The position numbers were made by a program, and so were the translations under genes. 64,000 bases of DNA. It comes from JAVBJV01 sp031555315. GTDB lineage: Bacteria > Pseudomonadota > Alphaproteobacteria > Acetobacterales > Acetobacteraceae. Below the pieces are notes generated by a model. The model did no database searches. It saw only the letters and a program-made list of their open reading frames with translations, and was not told the origin of the DNA. This document shows positions 25,139 to 33,615 of the stretch, one piece after another. The stretch lies in NCBI GenBank assembly GCA_031555315.1, contig JAVBUO010000005.1, forward strand, positions 124,001 to 188,000, written 5' to 3'. Position 1 is the stretch's first letter. Every line of letters starts with the position of its first letter.

Positions 25139-26001
25139 GCGCACCCGGAACGGCCTACTTGCATCAGGCGACATGGACGGGGATCGGTGCGATCGCCCTG
25201 TGGACGTCGCTGGCCTTACTGACCCGTCTTGCCTATCAGGTTCCTCCCTTACAGCTGACGGCAATGGCCTTTGCCGTGTCGGGCGGTGCCGGGCTTGCCG
25301 TGCTGGCGCTGCGTGGCAGGCTGTCGATTCTGCGACAGATACCGGTGCTGGGCTGGGTGCATGGTGTGGGTGGGCTGTTTTTGTACCATGCACTGTATTT
25401 CGCGGCACTAACGCTGGCGCCCGCGGTGGAAGCCAATCTGCTGAATTACCTGTGGCCGCTGCTGATCGTGGTGTTCAGTTGTGTGCTGCTCGGTATGCGC
25501 CTGCGCTGGACGCATCTTCTGGGTGTTGCGCTGGGGTTTGCCGGCTGCATGTTGCTGATCGGGCGAGAGGCCGCGTTCCAGACGGATGCCATTCCGGGGT
25601 ATGCGGCGGCACTGGGGGCGGCGACGGTTTGGGCGTTGTATTCTGTGTTGTCGCGCTGGTTCACGCGCGTGCCGACCGATGCGCTGGCCGGGTTCTGTGC
25701 CGTTTCTGCGTTGCTTGCCGGCGGTTTGCATTTGGGCATGGAAACCACGGTGCTGCCCGACTGGCACGTATACGCCGTTATTCTGCTGATCGGTGCAGGC
25801 CCGGTCGGGGGCGCGTTCTTCCTGTGGGATATCGGCATGAAAGCTGGCGACCCGCGTGTGCTGGGCACGCTGGCCTATGCGACGCCGGTCGTGTCGACTT
25901 TGCTGCTGGTCGCAGCAGGCGAGGCAACGTTGACGGTCTGGGTGGGGCTGGCGGCGGTGCTGGTGGCCGCCGGCGGTGCCTGGGCGGCCAGAGCCGGGTA
26001 G
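25135..26001 (+). CDS. DMT-superfamily (EamA) transporter, 288 aa
   Basis: This is a predicted inner-membrane exporter with about ten transmembrane segments and two EamA repeats (roughly 10-140 and 150-285). The helix-rich sequence includes NYLWPLLIVVFSCVLLG, a hallmark position at the end of the first repeat, and the second repeat ends with VSTLLLVAAGEATLTVWVGLAAV. It resembles aromatic-amino-acid exporters of the YddG type, but the substrate is a guess. The TTG start at 25135 overlaps the nsrR stop, so it is translationally coupled to the regulator, an unusual partner. Confidence 0.85.
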   Translation: MSAPGTAYLHQATWTGIGAIALWTSLALLTRLAYQVPPLQLTAMAFAVSGGAGLAVLALRGRLSILRQIPVLGWVHGVGGLFLYHALYFAALTLAPAVEANLLNYLWPLLIVVFSCVLLGMRLRWTHLLGVALGFAGCMLLIGREAAFQTDAIPGYAAALGAATVWALYSVLSRWFTRVPTDALAGFCAVSALLAGGLHLGMETTVLPDWHVYAVILLIGAGPVGGAFFLWDIGMKAGDPRVLGTLAYATPVVSTLLLVAAGEATLTVWVGLAAVLVAAGGAWAARAG

Positions 26002-26303
26002 TGTGATCAGACGACCTAATAGAAATATCACATAGTATATTTTCAACAATAGACGAGCATTTGCTGTGTAACCTATTAAATATAAGCAACCGAAGAGGGA
26101 ATTTTACAAATATAATTTAACTTCAATCATGTGATCTTGATGTAAATCTGTCACATGGGAGCGGGAACATATAGAAAAATCCGCTTTTACGCTTTTTTCT
26201 TTTCCTCAATTCCTATTATTTTTTCGATATCGAAATTTGCAGGTAGAATAAAGAGGCTCCTGCAAGACCGACGCCCTGAAGAATCAATTGAGGAGATAAC
26301 CGA
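26002..26303. other. AT-rich intergenic region upstream of the OmpA gene
   Basis: No gene is seen in these 302 bases. They are much more AT-rich than the coding DNA around them, consistent with a strong regulated promoter. The best element is the palindrome and -10 candidate listed separately near 26222-26249. Confidence 0.6.
26222..26249 (+). promoter_or_regulatory. 14-bp palindrome over a candidate ompA promoter
   Basis: tttcgatatcgaaa (26222-26235) is a perfect palindrome. It is followed by TAGAAT (26244-26249), a plausible -10 about 55 bases before the OmpA start, with AT-rich DNA upstream in place of a good -35. The palindrome would sit between -35 and -10, where a regulator could act. 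Confidence 0.4.
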
Positions 26304-27338
26304 ATGTCTATCCGTAGCATGCTGTTAGCTGCGACTGTCTTTACCGTTCCCGCTGTCGCTTTCGCACAGCCGGTCAGTGGCCCGTATATTAGCCTAGGTG
26401 CCGGGTACAACATTCATCAAGGAAGCGATCTTACGTTTGATCGCAGCCCGCTTCTTCCAAATGGCGCGACGGGACATCAGTCGTACGACGGCGGTTGGGT
26501 CGGTCTGGGCAGTCTCGGGTGGGGCTTCGGCAACGGGTTGCGCCTGGAACTGGAAGGCAATTATCGCAGCAACGATGGCGATAACACACGCATCGATAAT
26601 GTGGGCCTCGCGGCGGATTCCAATGGCAGCTTCAGCCAGTGGGGTGCGATGGTGAACGCGCTGTACGATATCGATCTGGGGCTTGACTGGATGTCACCGT
26701 ATATCGGCGCCGGTGTGGGCTGGGCGTGGATACGCGGCAAGGCGCATGTCGGGTCCGGCCCGGGCAGCATCGGCTACAGCGGTTCGGACAACCAGTTCGC
26801 CTATCAGGGCATTGTCGGCCTGTCGTTCCCGATCGCGCCGGTGCCCGGTCTGGCGGTCACCGCCGAGTATCGCTACTTCGCAACACTCGATCCTGAATTC
26901 GACGGGGTGGAACTGGAAAACCGCAATCATTCGTTCCTGATCGGCGCGCGTTATGCGTTCAACACACCGGCGCCGGCCGTGATGGCGCCGCCGGCCGCCC
27001 AGACGATCGCACGCACCTATCTGGTATTCTTCGACTGGGATCGCGCCAACCTGAGTGACCGCGCGCGGCAGGTGATCACCGAAGCGGCGACCAACTCGCG
27101 TGAGGCGGCGGTGACGACGATTGAGGTGTCGGGGCATGCCGACCATACGGGGACGGCGGCCTACAACCAGCGGCTGTCACTGCGTCGTGCGGAAAACGTG
27201 GCATCGGAACTGGTGCGCCAGGGTGTGCCGCAGAACGCAATCACCATTCAGGCGTTCGGCTTCTCGCGTCCGCTGGTTCCGACTGCAGCAGGTGTGCGTG
27301 AACCGCAGAACCGGCGTGTAGAAATCGTCCTGAAGTGA
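26304..27338 (+). CDS. OmpA-family outer-membrane protein (beta-barrel plus peptidoglycan-binding domain), 344 aa
   Basis: The signal peptide (cleavage after VPAVAFA) is followed by an 8-strand-barrel-like region (about 25-215) with alternating aromatic strands such as GPYISLGAGYNI and YIGAGVGWAWIRG. A short Pro/Ala hinge (APAVMAPPAA) leads to the OmpA C-terminal domain (about 235-344). That domain contains VFFDWDRANLS, GHADHTGTAAYNQRLSLRRAENV and the closing NRRVEIVL, which bind diaminopimelate in peptidoglycan. It tethers the outer membrane to the wall. A gaggag ribosome-binding site precedes the ATG. It is monocistronic with a strong terminator. Confidence 0.93.
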   Translation: MSIRSMLLAATVFTVPAVAFAQPVSGPYISLGAGYNIHQGSDLTFDRSPLLPNGATGHQSYDGGWVGLGSLGWGFGNGLRLELEGNYRSNDGDNTRIDNVGLAADSNGSFSQWGAMVNALYDIDLGLDWMSPYIGAGVGWAWIRGKAHVGSGPGSIGYSGSDNQFAYQGIVGLSFPIAPVPGLAVTAEYRYFATLDPEFDGVELENRNHSFLIGARYAFNTPAPAVMAPPAAQTIARTYLVFFDWDRANLSDRARQVITEAATNSREAAVTTIEVSGHADHTGTAAYNQRLSLRRAENVASELVRQGVPQNAITIQAFGFSRPLVPTAAGVREPQNRRVEIVLK

Positions 27339-27388
27339 CCGAGCATGCCGCAGAGAGCGATCTCTGCGGCTGGTCCACTGAAGTGCAT

Positions 27389-27421
27389 AAAAAACAAGCC
27401 CCTGAATGGGGCTTGTTTTTT
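27389..27421. terminator. Strong bidirectional intrinsic terminator after ompA
   Basis: aaaaaacaagcccc (27389-27402) pairs perfectly with ggggcttgtttttt (27408-27421) around a 5-base loop, with T-runs on both strands. It separates convergent genes. A second 9-bp hairpin (27348-27369) lies closer to the stop. Confidence 0.92.
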
Positions 27422-27441
27422 ATGGCGATCTTGCGGTTGGC

Positions 27442-28038
27442 TTAGCGCCGTCCGGTATTCGCGCGTGCGGAACGGCTGGATGCCGGACGTGATGTGCTGG
27501 CACGGGCAGGTGCCGCCGCTTCGGCGACTTCAGGCGCCAGAACCGGCTGGCCGAGTTGCTGATTGGCGGCATAGGTGCTGGCAGCCTCGATCGTCTCGAG
27601 CCGCGCGATCTCGGCGACCAGCGGTGCCATGTTGTCGCAGAACACGCGCCCCTGACGGATACCTTCCTGCGACTGTGCATTGGCCAGGATCGTGATGAAG
27701 TCGTCGTGCTGCTTACGGCCGTTTCTGGCGCCGTAAGTACGCGAGAACCATGTGCTGAGCGTACGGTCGGTGCTGATCAGATTGCGCCGGAACCGATTGA
27801 CGAAATCGTTGTAGGGCTGGTCATTGCGGCAGGTGAGCGAGATGACCATCAGTTGGCTTTTCAGGGCCGCGATATCGAAGGCGTTTTTCTCGGCCGCCGA
27901 CATACGTGCCCGCGGCTGGGTGACGGTCAGCACCGGGCTGATGGGCTGCGGGGTCGGCGGAACGTAGGCGACCTGAGGTGACCGCGCGCATGCAGCCAAA
28001 AGGGCGGGCAGTGCCAGAAGCACGAGGCGAAGCCGCAT
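27442..28038 (-). CDS. Predicted lipoprotein of unknown function, 198 aa
   Basis: The start at 28038 has a good ribosome-binding site (ggagaattct) and gives the signal MRLRLVLLALPALLAAC with lipobox LAAC. The mature protein has a Pro/Thr linker, then a helical region with two cysteines (CRNDQPYNDFVNRFRRNL and VFCDNMAPLVAEI) that could form a disulfide in the periplasm. It ends in a low-complexity Ala/Ser/Arg tail. I do not recognise the family. The gene faces the OmpA gene across a shared terminator. Confidence 0.7.
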   Translation of the reverse strand: MRLRLVLLALPALLAACARSPQVAYVPPTPQPISPVLTVTQPRARMSAAEKNAFDIAALKSQLMVISLTCRNDQPYNDFVNRFRRNLISTDRTLSTWFSRTYGARNGRKQHDDFITILANAQSQEGIRQGRVFCDNMAPLVAEIARLETIEAASTYAANQQLGQPVLAPEVAEAAAPARASTSRPASSRSARANTGRR

Positions 28039-28170
28039 AGAATTCTCCGTGTCTACAGTATGCAATGGGCAGCCACCCCTGTAGCTGCTCAAAAGGTCCG
28101 AATTATGTCAGACCTAGAACATTGGCCGACTGCATTGCAATGAAAAGTATATTCAGGGGAAAGCCCCGGC

Positions 28171-28201
28171 CGGAAAACCGCCCATGCGGGGCGGTTTTCC
28201 G
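28171..28201 (-). terminator. 13-bp hairpin downstream of icd
   Basis: cggaaaaccgccc (28171-28183) pairs with gggcggttttccg (28189-28201) around a 5-base loop, 14 bases past the icd stop in the direction of its transcription. The stem is long and GC-rich with internal T/A runs, a plausible terminator. Confidence 0.7.
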
Positions 28202-28214
28202 AAGACATTAAATA

Positions 28215-29435
28215 TCAACCGCGAGTCATGGCGATTTTCAGGTTTTCATCGATTTTCGCAAGAAAATCCTGCGTATTCAGCCACTTTTGATCCTTGGAGA
28301 TCAGAATGGCCAGGTCCTTGGTCATGAAGCCGCTCTCGACGGTTTCGACGCAGACGCGTTCCAGTGTTTCGGCGAACCGCACGACATCCGGGGTATTGTC
28401 GAACTGGCCGCGGTAGACCAGCCCGCGCGTCCACGCGAAAATCGAGGCGATCGGGTTGGTGCTTGTTTCGCGGCCCTTCTGGTGCTCGCGGTAGTGGCGG
28501 GTCACCGTGCCGTGCGCGGCCTCGCTTTCCACCGTCTTGCCGTCGGGGGACAGCAGCACCGATGTCATCAGCCCCAGACTGCCGAAGCCCTGTGCGACGA
28601 TATCGCTTTCCACATCGCCGTCGTAGTTCTTACACGCCCAGACATAACCGCCTTCCCATTTCAGGGCGGATGCTACCATGTCGTCGATCAGGCGGTGTTC
28701 GTAGGTCAGGCCCAACGCTTCGAACTTAGTCTTGAATTCGGCGTCGTAGATGTCCTGGAACACGTCCTTGAACATGCCGTCATAGGCTTTCAGGATGGTG
28801 TTCTTGGTCGACAGATACACGGGATATTTGCGCACCAGACCGTAGTTGAACGAGGCGCGCGCGAAGCCTTCGATCGACGCCTTGGTGTTGTGCATGCCCA
28901 GCGTCACGCCGGCGCCCTTGAAGTCGTGCACTTCCAGAACCTGCGCGGGGCCGCCGTCGGCCGGCTGATAGTTCAGCGTTACCTTACCGGGGCCGGGGAT
29001 CTTGGTTTCCGTGGCGCGATAGATGTCGCCGTAGGCATGGCGGCCGATGACGATCGGTTTCGACCAGTGCGGCACCAGACGCGGCACGTTGCTGCAGATG
29101 ATCGGTTCGCGGAAGATCGTGCCGTCGAGGATGTTGCGGATCGTGCCGTTGGGCGAACGCCACATCTTCTTCAGACCGAACTCGGCCACGCGCGCTTCGT
29201 CGGGGGTGATGGTCGCGCATTTCACGCCGACGCCGTACTGCTTGATCGCGTTGGCGGAATCGACCGTCACCTGGTCGTCGGTCTTGTCGCGATATTCGAT
29301 GCCGAGGTCGTAGTATTTCAGTTCGACGTCCAGGTAGGGCAGGATCAGGCGGTCCTTGATGAAGCCCCAGATAATGCGCGTCATCTCGTCGCCGTCGAGC
29401 TCCACGAGCGGCGTTTTCACCTTGATCTTGGCCAT
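28215..29435 (-). CDS. icd: NADP-dependent isocitrate dehydrogenase, 406 aa
   Basis: This enzyme performs oxidative decarboxylation of isocitrate to 2-oxoglutarate in the TCA cycle. The sequence is of the eukaryote-like type II dimer: it begins MAKIKVKTPLVELDGDEMTRIIW and has SPNGTIRNILDGTIFREPI at the substrate site. The metal/substrate helix region includes KWEGGYVWACKNYDGDVESD, and the cofactor site is ESEAAHGTVTRHYREHQKG. Length is typical. The start at 29435 has aggag at proper spacing, and family N-termini begin there. Confidence 0.96.
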   Translation of the reverse strand: MAKIKVKTPLVELDGDEMTRIIWGFIKDRLILPYLDVELKYYDLGIEYRDKTDDQVTVDSANAIKQYGVGVKCATITPDEARVAEFGLKKMWRSPNGTIRNILDGTIFREPIICSNVPRLVPHWSKPIVIGRHAYGDIYRATETKIPGPGKVTLNYQPADGGPAQVLEVHDFKGAGVTLGMHNTKASIEGFARASFNYGLVRKYPVYLSTKNTILKAYDGMFKDVFQDIYDAEFKTKFEALGLTYEHRLIDDMVASALKWEGGYVWACKNYDGDVESDIVAQGFGSLGLMTSVLLSPDGKTVESEAAHGTVTRHYREHQKGRETSTNPIASIFAWTRGLVYRGQFDNTPDVVRFAETLERVCVETVESGFMTKDLAILISKDQKWLNTQDFLAKIDENLKIAMTRG

Positions 29436-29525
29436 AATCACTCCTGTGCGGTGGCAGCAAAGTTTTTGAAGTTTCCGGCCGGAACATGGCATCGGTCGCC
29501 CGATCCGGCAAGCCGGGGGCCGGTT

Positions 29526-30017
29526 TCAGCGGCCGGAGACGTGCCGCAGCGATGCAGACCCGTCCTGCGTACGCAGAATGGCGAAGCGGGCGTCGTCACG
29601 GCGCACGGGGCGTGGCGGGGCCTGTTGGTCGGTGCCGAAATTACGGCCTGCCAGCTCTGTATGCACGATGTTGCCGGCGCGGCGGAAGACCAGCAGGTCG
29701 CCGCCTTCGGGGATGTAGGAGGACCCGAGGATGCTGCCGGCCTCGCCGGAGATGTTGATCCGGCAGTCCAGCCAGCCGAGGTTCAGAAGCGCACAGGCTT
29801 CCTCGCCCGAGGAATAGGGCGTGAAGATGAACAGCTCGTCCCAGTCGAACGGCACAGTCGCGGCAAGATCGATCATGGTGTCGGCCGGCCGGGCGATGGC
29901 CAGCTCGATCGCCGGTTTGAGCGGCGCCTGCTGCGGGCGATTGAAGTAACGCACGGCCGGGTAAATGATCACGAACAGCGCGAGTGCGATGACCGCGCGG
30001 AAAAGGTGTTTCTTCAT
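29526..30017 (-). CDS. Membrane-anchored hypothetical protein, 163 aa
   Basis: An uncleaved-looking N-terminal segment (FRAVIALALFVIIYPAVRYF, about 6-25) anchors a soluble periplasmic or outer-leaflet domain. The domain has FDWDELFIFTPYSSGEEAC, two cysteines about 12 residues apart (C75 and C86, possible disulfide), and GGDLLVFRRAGNIVHTELAGRNF. I cannot assign a family. It lies 21 bases downstream of the alpha/beta-hydrolase gene on the same strand, so they are probably co-transcribed. Confidence 0.65.
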   Translation of the reverse strand: MKKHLFRAVIALALFVIIYPAVRYFNRPQQAPLKPAIELAIARPADTMIDLAATVPFDWDELFIFTPYSSGEEACALLNLGWLDCRINISGEAGSILGSSYIPEGGDLLVFRRAGNIVHTELAGRNFGTDQQAPPRPVRRDDARFAILRTQDGSASLRHVSGR

Positions 30018-30038
30018 GGTATGTGTGAATCTCTCATG

Positions 30039-30842
30039 TCAGATATGCGGGATCAGTGCGCGTGCAGCCGCGATCAGGTCGCTTTGCGGATCGGTCAGAC
30101 CGGCCGGTGTTTCCAGATGGTCCGCAGCGGCGATCATGTGCAGGGTACCGTGCCAGGCGTGCGCCAGTTCGCGGCTCTGGCGCTGGTAGCCGTCGCTTTC
30201 CAGACCCCCCGTCACCACGCACAGACCGCGATGCGCAGGCGCGGGGAGCCGCGCGGGCGACACGGCCGGTGTGTCGCTCAGATGCAGACGCAGCCCGTCG
30301 TTCAGGCTGGTGGCGATGAGCGGCGACAGATCGAACAGGCCCGAGATCAGCAGGCCGGCGGGGACGGTATCGGCGGACAGCGATTCGGCGCGCCAGTCGG
30401 TGGCCATCAGCATTGCCGCCAGATGCGCGCCGGCGCCATGGCCGATCGCCAGCACCCGGCGCCGGGTGCGTCGTGCCAGCCAACCGGCGGCCCGGCGGAT
30501 CTGGGTGACGATCTCGGTCAGCGGCACATACGGGCACAGGTCGTAGGACGGCATCGCCACCGCCGCCCCGTGTGCATTCAGCCCGCGTGCCATGTGGCTG
30601 ACCCAGGACCGGTCCAGCGACTGCCAGTCGCCGCCGTGGATGAACAGCGCAACGGGGGCCTCGTGCGCCGCATCGGGCCAGAACAGGTCCAGACGCTGCC
30701 GCTCGGTATAGCCATAGGAAAGCCCCAGTTGCGCATGCGGGTGCTGGTTGCGGAAAGCCGCCGCATCGCGCGCCCAGCCGTCGAGAATGGCCTGACAGGC
30801 GGGCAGGCGGATACGGTTGTTGTATTCGGCTTCCAGAGTCAT
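30039..30842 (-). CDS. Alpha/beta-hydrolase of the arylformamidase (kynurenine formamidase) type with Ser-to-Gly at the nucleophile, 267 aa
   Basis: The fold and N-terminus (LEAEYNNRIR) match small alpha/beta hydrolases of the arylformamidase/KynB-like esterase group: oxyanion HGGDW (69-73), SYDLCPYVPLTEIV, and the elbow IGHGAGAHL. Family members have GHSAGGH at this elbow. Here the nucleophile position 136 is Gly (codon GGC at 30435-30437), one base from the Ser codon AGC. The putative Asp region and the final His (AADHLETP) remain. It is therefore probably catalytically dead or diverged. The start at 30842 is chosen from family N-termini; ATG at 30872 is an alternative. Confidence 0.75.
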   Translation of the reverse strand: MTLEAEYNNRIRLPACQAILDGWARDAAAFRNQHPHAQLGLSYGYTERQRLDLFWPDAAHEAPVALFIHGGDWQSLDRSWVSHMARGLNAHGAAVAMPSYDLCPYVPLTEIVTQIRRAAGWLARRTRRRVLAIGHGAGAHLAAMLMATDWRAESLSADTVPAGLLISGLFDLSPLIATSLNDGLRLHLSDTPAVSPARLPAPAHRGLCVVTGGLESDGYQRQSRELAHAWHGTLHMIAAADHLETPAGLTDPQSDLIAAARALIPHI

Positions 30843-30870
30843 ACCCGTATTCAACAGATTCGGGGATGCC

Positions 30871-31761
30871 ATGGAAAGCCGTATCGTCGCACTGGGGCAC
30901 AGCACGCTGGACCACGTATTCGGGGTGGACGAGGTAAAACTGCCACCTGCCAAGCTGCGCAGCAAAACCTATACGCGGCGCGTCGGCGGCATGGGGGCGG
31001 TGGCGGCGCTGGCGGCGGCGGGCGCGGGCGGGAAGGTAAGCTTCATCGGCCGGGTCGGCGACGACCCGGCGGCGGCGTCGATCCGCACGCGCATGGAGCA
31101 GGCGGGGATCGACACATCGCAATTGCGCGTCTTTCCCGGCGCGCAGACCCCGGTGGCTGCCGTGCTGGTCGATGCGCGCGGCGAGCGGCTGACGGCGGGG
31201 TACCGCGGCAGCGCCCTGCCGGGCGATGCCGACTGGTTCGAGGTGCCGGCCTGCGACGGGGTCTGCACCGACCCCCGCTGGGTGCTCGGTGCGCGGCGTC
31301 TGCTGCGTGTGGCGCGTGAACGCGGCGTGCCGTCGGTGCTGGATGCCGAACTGACCGAGGGCGACATTCTGGAACAACTGGTGCCTCTGGCCAGCCATGC
31401 GGTGTTCAGCGAGACGGGGCTGGGCGCGTTCCGCGCCGGCGACCCGCGCACGGCCTTGCGCGCCGCGGTGCGGCTGGGCGCGCAGGTGGCGGCGGTGACG
31501 CGCGGCGGCGACGGAATGCTGATCTGGGATGGCGCGGAATTTTACGAGCTGCCGTCGTTTCGCGTGCAGGTGCGCGACACGACCGGCGCCGGCGACACGT
31601 TCCACGGTGCATTGGCGGTGGCGCTGGCGGAAGGGCAGGCGCTGGTTCCGGCTTTTCGCTTCGCCGCCGCCGCCGCCGCGCTGCTGGTCAGCCGAACCGG
31701 TCCCGATCGCACTCCGGCTTCGCGCGTCGAGATCACCGCGCTGCTCGAGCGCGGCGAATAG
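30871..31761 (+). CDS. PfkB-family carbohydrate kinase, 296 aa
   Basis: This is a ribokinase/PfkB-type sugar kinase. The N-terminus ALGHSTLDHVFGVDEV, the first family signature around GGMGAVAALAAAG, and the second signature DTTGAGDTFHGAL (with the catalytic Asp) are clear. The anion hole is in the GAGD motif. The sugar or nucleoside substrate is not predictable. It is divergent from the hydrolase gene with only about 28 bp between the chosen starts, so its promoter probably lies inside that gene. It converges on purK with five bases between the stops. Confidence 0.87.
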   Translation: MESRIVALGHSTLDHVFGVDEVKLPPAKLRSKTYTRRVGGMGAVAALAAAGAGGKVSFIGRVGDDPAAASIRTRMEQAGIDTSQLRVFPGAQTPVAAVLVDARGERLTAGYRGSALPGDADWFEVPACDGVCTDPRWVLGARRLLRVARERGVPSVLDAELTEGDILEQLVPLASHAVFSETGLGAFRAGDPRTALRAAVRLGAQVAAVTRGGDGMLIWDGAEFYELPSFRVQVRDTTGAGDTFHGALAVALAEGQALVPAFRFAAAAAALLVSRTGPDRTPASRVEITALLERGE

Positions 31762-31766
31762 GCCCC

Positions 31767-32915
31767 CTATCCGGAACGCGGCACGGCGACGCCCAGCGCC
31801 TGGATGATGCCGGTATCGCTCGGCAGTGCATCCTTCGGAAACAACCGGTTCACGTGCCCCATCTTGCGGCCTGGGCGGGCCTCGGCCTTGCCGTAATGGT
31901 GCGGGATCAGCCCCGGGGTGGCGACGATCTGCGGCCACAGCGCCATCTCTTCGGGGCCGACCAGATTCTTCATCACCGCGTCCGAATGCCGGACGGCGGG
32001 GATCAGCGGCAGGCCGGCCACGGCGCGGATATGCGCCTCGAACTGGCTCATTGCGCAGGCGTCCATGGTCCAATGGCCAGAGTTGTGCGGGCGCGGCGCG
32101 ATCTCGTTGGCGAGGATGCGGCCATCGGCGGCCAGGAACATCTCGACGCACAACAGCCCGACGAGGTTGATCGCCTCGGCGACTTTTCGGGCGGCTTGCT
32201 GCGCGGCGGCGGCGATGTCGGGCTGGATGCGCGCTGGGGCCAGGGTCAGATCCAGAATGCCGTTGTGGTGGCGGTTTTCCACGGCGTCGAAGCAGGCGAT
32301 GCTGCCATCCACGCCACGCGCCAGCACCACCGACAGCTCCACCGAGAAATCGATGAACCCTTCGAGGACCAGCGGAGGACCGGACAGCGCCTGAAAAGCC
32401 GGGGCCAGATCTTCGGGGGTGCGCAGCACGACCTGCCCTTTACCGTCGTACCCGAGCCGGGTAGTTTTCAAGACTACCGGTAATCCAATTGATTTTACGG
32501 CATTTTCGAGATCTTCAAGGGTCTGCACCGCTCTCCAGGGGGCGGTGGGGACGCCGGCCTGGTTGAGAAAAGTCTTCTCCGCCACCCGATCCTGGCTGAT
32601 CCGCAGCACTTCGGCCGAGGGGCGTACTGGTTTCAGAGATTCAAGAAGATCAAGGCCTTTTGCGCTGATGTTCTCGAACTCGAAGCTCACCACATCGACC
32701 CGTTCGGCAAAGGCGCGCAGCGCGGCGGGATCGTCGTAGCCGCCGACCGTCACATCCGCGGCAACTTGTGCAGCCGGGCCGTCGGCCTCCTGCGTCAGGA
32801 TATGGGTGCGATAGCCGAGCCGGGCGGCGGCCAGCGCCGACATCCGGCCGAGCTGCCCGCCGCCGACGATGCCGATCACCGCGTTGGGGGGGAGTGGAGG
32901 TGTCTGCTGCGGCAT
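31767..32915 (-). CDS. purK: 5-(carboxyamino)imidazole ribonucleotide synthase PurK, 382 aa
   Basis: PurK is an ATP-grasp enzyme that carboxylates aminoimidazole ribonucleotide with bicarbonate and ATP in purine synthesis. Visible features are the start VIGIVGGGQLGRMSALAAARLG, the ATP-binding region VVLKTTRLGYDGKGQVV, and the conserved segment ANEIAPRPHNSGHWTMDAC with the active-site residues. Length is standard. Its ATG overlaps the purE stop by one base (TAATG), so purE and purK are translationally coupled. Confidence 0.96.
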   Translation of the reverse strand: MPQQTPPLPPNAVIGIVGGGQLGRMSALAAARLGYRTHILTQEADGPAAQVAADVTVGGYDDPAALRAFAERVDVVSFEFENISAKGLDLLESLKPVRPSAEVLRISQDRVAEKTFLNQAGVPTAPWRAVQTLEDLENAVKSIGLPVVLKTTRLGYDGKGQVVLRTPEDLAPAFQALSGPPLVLEGFIDFSVELSVVLARGVDGSIACFDAVENRHHNGILDLTLAPARIQPDIAAAAQQAARKVAEAINLVGLLCVEMFLAADGRILANEIAPRPHNSGHWTMDACAMSQFEAHIRAVAGLPLIPAVRHSDAVMKNLVGPEEMALWPQIVATPGLIPHHYGKAEARPGRKMGHVNRLFPKDALPSDTGIIQALGVAVPRSG

Positions 32916-33415
32916 TATTCTGTCGGCGGACTGATGGGCTCGAGCGCCACGGCGGCGGTCTGGGCCTGGCGCCAGGCATCGAGCCGCGCCGCCAGTGCGG
33001 CGTCGTTGCCGGCCAGGATGGCGGCGCCCAGCAGGGCGGCGTTGATCGCGCCGGCCTTACCGATCGCCAGCGTTCCTACCGGAATGCCGGCCGGCATCTG
33101 CACGATCGACAGCAGGCTGTCCATACCCTTCAGCGCGTGGGATTCCACCGGCACACCCAGCACCGGCAGGGGCGTGAAGGCGGCGCACATGCCCGGCAGA
33201 TGGGCCGCGCCGCCAGCGCCGGCGATGATCAGCCTCAGCCCGCGCCCGCGTGCGGCTTTGGCGTATTCGGCCAGCCGGTCCGGCGTGCGATGCGCGGAAA
33301 CGATCCGGGTTTCGTGCGGAACTTCCAGTTTGTTCAGGGTGTCGGCGGCATGGCTCATGGTGGTCCAGTCGGACTGGGAACCCATGATGATGCCGATCAG
33401 CGGGGAAAGGGTCAT
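32915..33415 (-). CDS. purE: N5-carboxyaminoimidazole ribonucleotide mutase PurE, 166 aa
   Basis: PurE (class I) moves the carboxyl group from N5 to C4 of the imidazole. The substrate loop GIIMGSQSDW (near 8-17) and the catalytic histidine His42 in SAHRTPDR are present, along with AGAGGAAHLPGMCAA and TPLPVLGVPVES. The usual octamer-forming core is intact, and a short C-terminal extension is not conserved. It sits between a DUF465 gene (four-base ATGA overlap) and purK in one operon. Confidence 0.96.
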   Translation of the reverse strand: MTLSPLIGIIMGSQSDWTTMSHAADTLNKLEVPHETRIVSAHRTPDRLAEYAKAARGRGLRLIIAGAGGAAHLPGMCAAFTPLPVLGVPVESHALKGMDSLLSIVQMPAGIPVGTLAIGKAGAINAALLGAAILAGNDAALAARLDAWRQAQTAAVALEPISPPTE

Positions 33416-33615
33416 GCGATGATATCCGGCAGCAGGCGGCTTTCCAGCCAGGCTACCTCGTCTTTCAGTTTCAGTTTGCGTTTCTTCAGGCGCTGGATCT
33501 GCAGCAGGTCGACCGGTTTGAGTTCTGAAAGACGGCTGACGACCGTGTCCAGATCACGGTGTTCGCTCCGCAGTTCGTTCAGTCGGCGCAGCAATGTGTC
33601 CCGGTCAGTCAGCAT
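33412..33615 (-). CDS. DUF465 (YdcH-family) small coiled-coil protein, 67 aa
   Basis: This short, highly charged helical protein fits the YdcH/DUF465 family. Its pattern is an N-terminal helix (RLNELRSEHRDLDTVVSRL) and a second helix (LQRLKKRKLKLKDEVAWLES-like) joined by a short loop. Molecular function is unknown. It is first in an operon with purE and purK, a gene order I recall from other Acetobacteraceae. A second, divergently oriented member lies about 160 bp away. Confidence 0.82.
   Translation of the reverse strand: MLTDRDTLLRRLNELRSEHRDLDTVVSRLSELKPVDLLQIQRLKKRKLKLKDEVAWLESRLLPDIIA

Noticed and set aside
28287..31319. A 1010-codon frame antisense to icd and neighbours
   Set aside because: It spans several real genes on the other strand and continues through intergenic DNA, with no domain and the same compositional artefact.
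30034..32151. A 705-codon minus-strand frame over the PfkB gene
   Set aside because: It overlaps three well-supported genes in other frames and has the low-complexity Arg/Ala/Gly composition of a shadow frame.
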